A stretch of 64,000 nucleotides of DNA from Chitinophagaceae bacterium (GTDB lineage Bacteria > Bacteroidota > Bacteroidia > Chitinophagales > Chitinophagaceae): assembly GCA_023251255.1 (NCBI GenBank), contig JAHEZD010000030.1, forward strand, positions 1 through 64,000, read 5' to 3'. How positions within the stretch are numbered: position 1 is the stretch's first letter; each line of letters starts with the position of its first letter. This document shows positions 63,275 through 64,000 of the stretch, piece by piece. The notes under the pieces were generated by a model. The model searched no databases and was not told the origin of the DNA. It saw nothing but the letters and a program-made list of their open reading frames with translations. A program made the position numbers and the translations under genes.

Positions 63275-64000
63275 ATGCAAACAGGGGAAAACGAACAGGC
63301 ACTGAGGAAGATACTCGATATGACCAGGCTGATCAGCATCGCTGTTCTGGTACTGCACTTCTATTATTATTGCTATGCTGCTTTTGAGCAATGGCACCTT
63401 ACTGTAACGCTTACGGACAGGTTGATGGGCAATATCCGCAACACGGGATTGTTCAACAATTTCCATGTGTCCAAATTGATTGCGTTGGGCTTTCTGGCCA
63501 TTTCCTTAATGGGTGCAAGGGGCAGGAAGGACGAAAAACTAAACTACAAAACGGCCTTTGCCTATATCATTACAGGGCTGCTTATTTACTTCCTAAGCTA
63601 TCTTTCTTTATTGCTGAAAATAGCTCTGGCGACGGCTGCAATTTTGTACATCAGCATTACGGCCATCGGGTTCATATTGGTATTGTCAGGTGGCACACTA
63701 TTGTCCCGTGTTATACAGCAACAATTGAACAGCAAGGATATTTTCAACAAGGAAAACGAGACCTTTCCACAGGAGGAAAGGCTGCTTGAAAACGAGTTTT
63801 CCATTAACCTCCCTGCACAGTATAACCTGAAAGGAAAAACCCGCAAGAGCTGGATAAACATCATCAACCCGTTCCGTGGTTTGATGGTACTAGGCTCGCC
63901 GGGATCCGGTAAATCCTATTTCGTGATACGGCACGTCATTACCCAGCATATCAGGAAGGGGTTTACCATGTTTGTATACGATTTCAAGTTTGATGACCTC
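63275..64000 (+). CDS. Type IV coupling protein (TraG/VirD4-like, MobC-type), partial
   Basis: The first 242 codons of a coupling ATPase that runs off the right edge. Four N-terminal membrane helices (LISIAVLVLHFYYYCYAAF and three more), of the YWFCY type, are followed by an NTP-binding domain starting FRGLMVLGSPGSGKSYFVIRH, with Walker A near residue 206. It links the relaxase-DNA complex to the TraG-driven channel. The ATG at 63275 follows the relaxase stop by 18 bp. Confidence 0.93.
   Translation, partial: MQTGENEQALRKILDMTRLISIAVLVLHFYYYCYAAFEQWHLTVTLTDRLMGNIRNTGLFNNFHVSKLIALGFLAISLMGARGRKDEKLNYKTAFAYIITGLLIYFLSYLSLLLKIALATAAILYISITAIGFILVLSGGTLLSRVIQQQLNSKDIFNKENETFPQEERLLENEFSINLPAQYNLKGKTRKSWINIINPFRGLMVLGSPGSGKSYFVIRHVITQHIRKGFTMFVYDFKFDDL

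Overview
The window looks like a Bacteroidota genome, most likely family Chitinophagaceae. The signs are a SusC/SusD pair with ECF sigma and FecR regulators, TAnnTTTG-type promoter boxes, DUF4199 and DUF6520 proteins, and a Bacteroidetes-type tra operon. The family-level placement is inference; no 16S rRNA gene is present.

Positions 1-3147 are chromosomal backbone: a GT2 glycosyltransferase, a DUF4199 membrane protein, a dihydroorotase-like protein lacking catalytic residues, and tRNA-Pro(GGG). From the 3' end of that tRNA to beyond the right edge lies an integrative conjugative element (ICE). It opens with a large serine recombinase whose reading frame runs into the tRNA. A leftward tra operon follows (about 5.0-23.0 kb): TraE, a 1865-residue methylase/helicase, TraF, TraG, three tandem TraI-like paralogues, TraJ, TraK, a TraL-like protein, TraM, TraN and accessory proteins. 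The rightward mobilisation module (60.4-64.0 kb) has a primase-like protein, a candidate oriT, MobC, relaxase and the start of the coupling protein. The window ends inside the coupling protein, so the right end of the ICE is not seen.

Between tra and mob are about 37 kb of cargo. (a) A defence- and repair-rich block (23.4-38.2 kb) holds a SIR2-TPR protein, an ExoVII-like membrane protein paired with a UPF0489/arginase-like protein, a DnaE-like plus DinB polymerase pair, a single-chain R-M-S restriction enzyme and a SRAP protein. (b) Regulators and envelope genes (38.5-44.6 kb) include a lipoprotein, an RteC-like protein, a TlpA-like thioredoxin, two XRE regulators and an AlbA_2 protein with a VEKT tandem repeat. 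(c) A sigma-FecR-SusC-SusD locus (44.8-53.8 kb) has its sigma and FecR genes separated by an AT-rich, opposite-strand pair: a PD-(D/E)XK nuclease and a caspase-like protein.

(d) The most unusual block is 53.8-59.8 kb on the minus strand. A 48-residue precursor-like peptide is followed by an M50 membrane protease, an LpxL-like acyltransferase, a LytS-type histidine kinase and a LytTR response regulator that is broken by a frameshift. Two 49-bp conserved upstream elements, each with heptamers 21 bp apart, precede the peptide gene and a MauE-like gene 5 kb away. Together these suggest a peptide made, processed, perhaps acylated, and sensed by its own two-component system. This is inference from gene content and repeated upstream DNA; I do not recognise it as a described system.
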